A program made the translations under genes and the position numbers. From Aquanectria penicillioides (Eukaryota; Ascomycota; Sordariomycetes; Hypocreales; Nectriaceae): DNA of 64,000 nt. The stretch spans positions 1,798,001 through 1,862,000 of the forward strand of contig PYIU01000009.1 in NCBI GenBank assembly GCA_003415625.1, given 5' to 3'. Below, piece by piece: positions 62,001-64,000 of this stretch. The notes beneath the pieces were generated by a model. It saw nothing but the letters and a program-made list of their open reading frames with translations, was not told the DNA's origin and ran no database searches. Numbering within the stretch: position 1 is the first letter of the stretch; the number at the start of each line of letters is the position of its first letter.

Positions 62001-64000
62001 TAAAGTATCTTTATAGCTATTATAGCTTGCTTTTAGATTAGATTCTTTATTTTTATTATATAGTTTATTAAATAGTATATAAGCACTATAATCTTTATTT
62101 ATATATTAATAAATAATATATTATAGTTATACTAAAGGCTAGCTGCTATAGCTAAATTCTATCTATTTATTATAGTATAGTTATATTATAAGCATAAAAT
62201 GCCTTAAGCTATATATATTATTTTCTCTATTAGATTCTATAGTATATTAAAGCAATAGAGATAGCGCTTTACTATTAGTTAGTTAAGGGAATACTTTAGG
62301 TATATTGGGCTATATATATAAATCTATATGCTATTAGTATAGAAATTGGCCTCCTTTTTAAACTGCTCTACTAATAGGAGCCTTATTATTATTAAGTTTA
62401 ATATACTAATATATATTAATCGCTTTAATGCCTTTAACTTAAAGAAGGCTATATTTAGTTATTATTGCTTTATTAATTAGAATTTATATCTATCTCTATC
62501 TATTATTATAGGCTACTTTATATACCTCTATAAATATACTATTAATATAGTAAATAAGCCTCTTTTAGTCTTTCTTTTATATATTTACCTTTTCTTTTTG
62601 TTTTTTATCTTTTTATATCTCTTTTAGCCCTATATATAAGCCTTTATTATTTACTATAATAGGTCTTAAGTCTGCATTTTTATATACCTAAAGAAGCCTA
62701 TATAAATATAAAGCACTATATTTATTTATCTTTATAATGCTATAATAGTAATTAATATATCTAAATATAAATAGGTTCCCTATATTAATATAATACTAAA
62801 AGAATAGGTGCATTTTATAGTAAAAAAAGGTTATTAAGCTAATAGAATTAAATATTATAAGCCTTAACCTTTTTATAGATTAATTTAAATCTTATAAAAA
62901 CCACTCTATACTATTTAGATTATATAATTAATATATAGTAAGCTATAACTTAATTAAGTTTATAATATTATTTAGGTTTAATATAAATTAAATTGCTAAT
63001 ATATTATAGTAAATAAATAGTAATTTAATTCTTTTATATATTGCTAAATTTATCTCCTTTAATTTAGTTTAACTATATCTAAAGGCTATTAAATACTTAA
63101 GTAACTTCTTTACTTTTTTATTCTTTATATACCTTACTATTTTTAGTTTAACTTTAGCTGCCTTAAGCCTTATAGGCATAAGATTCTATATAATCTACTT
63201 AATTTACTTATAGTTATTTTTAGCTATATTAATTATACTTATTTTTCTATTCTTTAATTAAACCTTTATATTAAATACTAAAAATAAAAAGATATAGTAG
63301 CTTAAGAACTATTTACTATACTACTAAAGTATTGCTTGCACTTAAGGCTATAAGCCTATATTTTAAAGCTCTATTAGCTCTTTTTAAATTATATTATAAA
63401 ATGCTATACTAAAACTTAAACTTTTTAGCTTTATAATAGTCTCTTTACTATATTATAGGCTGCCTTTTCTATATAGAAATAGTATTAAAAACAATTTTAT
63501 AAAGAACTATATATTATTAAAGTTAATAAATATATTACTCTTTAGTATATAGATATATAGATATTACAATCTTTTTTGCTTAATATCTTTATTGCCTTTA
63601 CTATTTATTAATATATTTATAGTAAATTATAGTATTTTTATATTAAATAATTACTATTTAATATTTACTATAAACATTTCTAAAAATATAATTTTATTAA
63701 TTAATATTTTTAAGCTTAATATTTATATTTTATTATCTTTATTATTACTAAAGGTATAGTTCTTTTTAGCTTATTGCAATTAAGGTTGCTTTATTATTTA
63801 TATAATTTAATCTTAATCCCTTAAATCTTCTGCTATAGTATTTATATCTTAAGGCTCTTTATTTTTAATGCCTTAATTAATTAAAGGCATAAGCTATACT
63901 ATTTTAATTCTCTTTTTAGCAGTAAGTTCCTAATAGTCTATATACTAATAGAGTAACTTTAATATATTGCCTTTTGCTTTACTTTAGCTATATAGCTTAG
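59050..64000 (-). mobile_element. Helitron-type element relic 2, minus strand, truncated by window end
   Basis: On the minus strand: a decayed HUH at 62690-62714 (ALYLYRLL), the replicase segment YYLINYI near 62.1 kb, Walker A at 60368-60394 (NKEGNIEKS, from GGxGGTGKS), Walker B at 60128-60160 (LLLIIDKISIL) and the PIF1 C-terminal DYKSxG at 59162-59191. HUH-to-Walker A distance is about 2.3 kb, close to the 2.4 kb of relic 1. Sequence differs enough from relic 1 to be another subfamily. The N-terminal region would lie past position 64000. The two relics converge. Confidence 0.72.

Overview
The window is nuclear DNA of a filamentous ascomycete (Pezizomycotina). The evidence is short GT-AG introns of about 50-90 nt, an alpha-aminoadipate homocitrate synthase, a Zn2Cys6 regulator and a large AT-rich block with the signature of repeat-induced point mutation (RIP). 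The species cannot be named from the sequence alone. Exon joins were made by eye; for each main gene the joined coding length is a multiple of three.

Layout. 0.2-2.6 kb holds homocitrate synthase (lysine biosynthesis) in 13 exons, with some very small exons. 2.6-6.06 kb has no convincing gene. 6.06-38.27 kb looks like one accessory metabolic cluster: a Zn2Cys6 regulator (-), a Baeyer-Villiger-type FAD monooxygenase (BVMO1, -), a PRISE/progesterone-5-beta-reductase-like enone reductase (+), an ACAD10/11-like acyl-CoA dehydrogenase (+), a short-chain dehydrogenase (-), a small conserved-looking protein of unknown function (-), a second BVMO (-), an AMP-forming acyl/aryl-CoA ligase ending in SKL (-), a second SDR ending in SKL (+), a zinc alcohol dehydrogenase (-) and an aldehyde dehydrogenase (+). 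Ligase/SDR and ADH/ALDH are divergent pairs sharing short promoters. There is no PKS, NRPS or terpene synthase, so a catabolic route is the likelier reading. My inference is that a ketone, enone or cyclic alcohol is reduced, oxidised to an ester or lactone, converted to an acid and activated to a CoA thioester for peroxisomal oxidation. The octamer CCCCGCAT/ATGCGGGG and close variants recur in the cluster's promoters, twice as inverted pairs, and are a candidate operator for the regulator.

Two mobile elements interrupt the cluster: a 794-bp TA-flanked MITE (16649-17442) directly upstream of the acyl-CoA dehydrogenase promoter, and a 2.8-kb TA-flanked, heavily mutated terminal-inverted-repeat element (20725-23553).

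38.28-64.0 kb is a RIP-mutated AT-rich compartment that begins within a few bases of the ALDH stop codon. It contains a pair of roughly 730-bp inverted repeats, a repeat of about 465 bp present twice, a (TAA)n tract, a 12-bp-unit minisatellite, and two decayed convergent Helitron-type elements. In these the HUH replicase motif, PIF1 Walker A/B motifs and (in the first) the N-terminal domain can still be read through the mutations. Small islands that escaped mutation stand out at about 46.63-46.93, 56.93-57.12 and 58.57-58.64 kb. Surviving CpA/CpG in the block lie almost entirely in GpCpA/GpCpG context, which suggests that the local mutator spares GCR sites.
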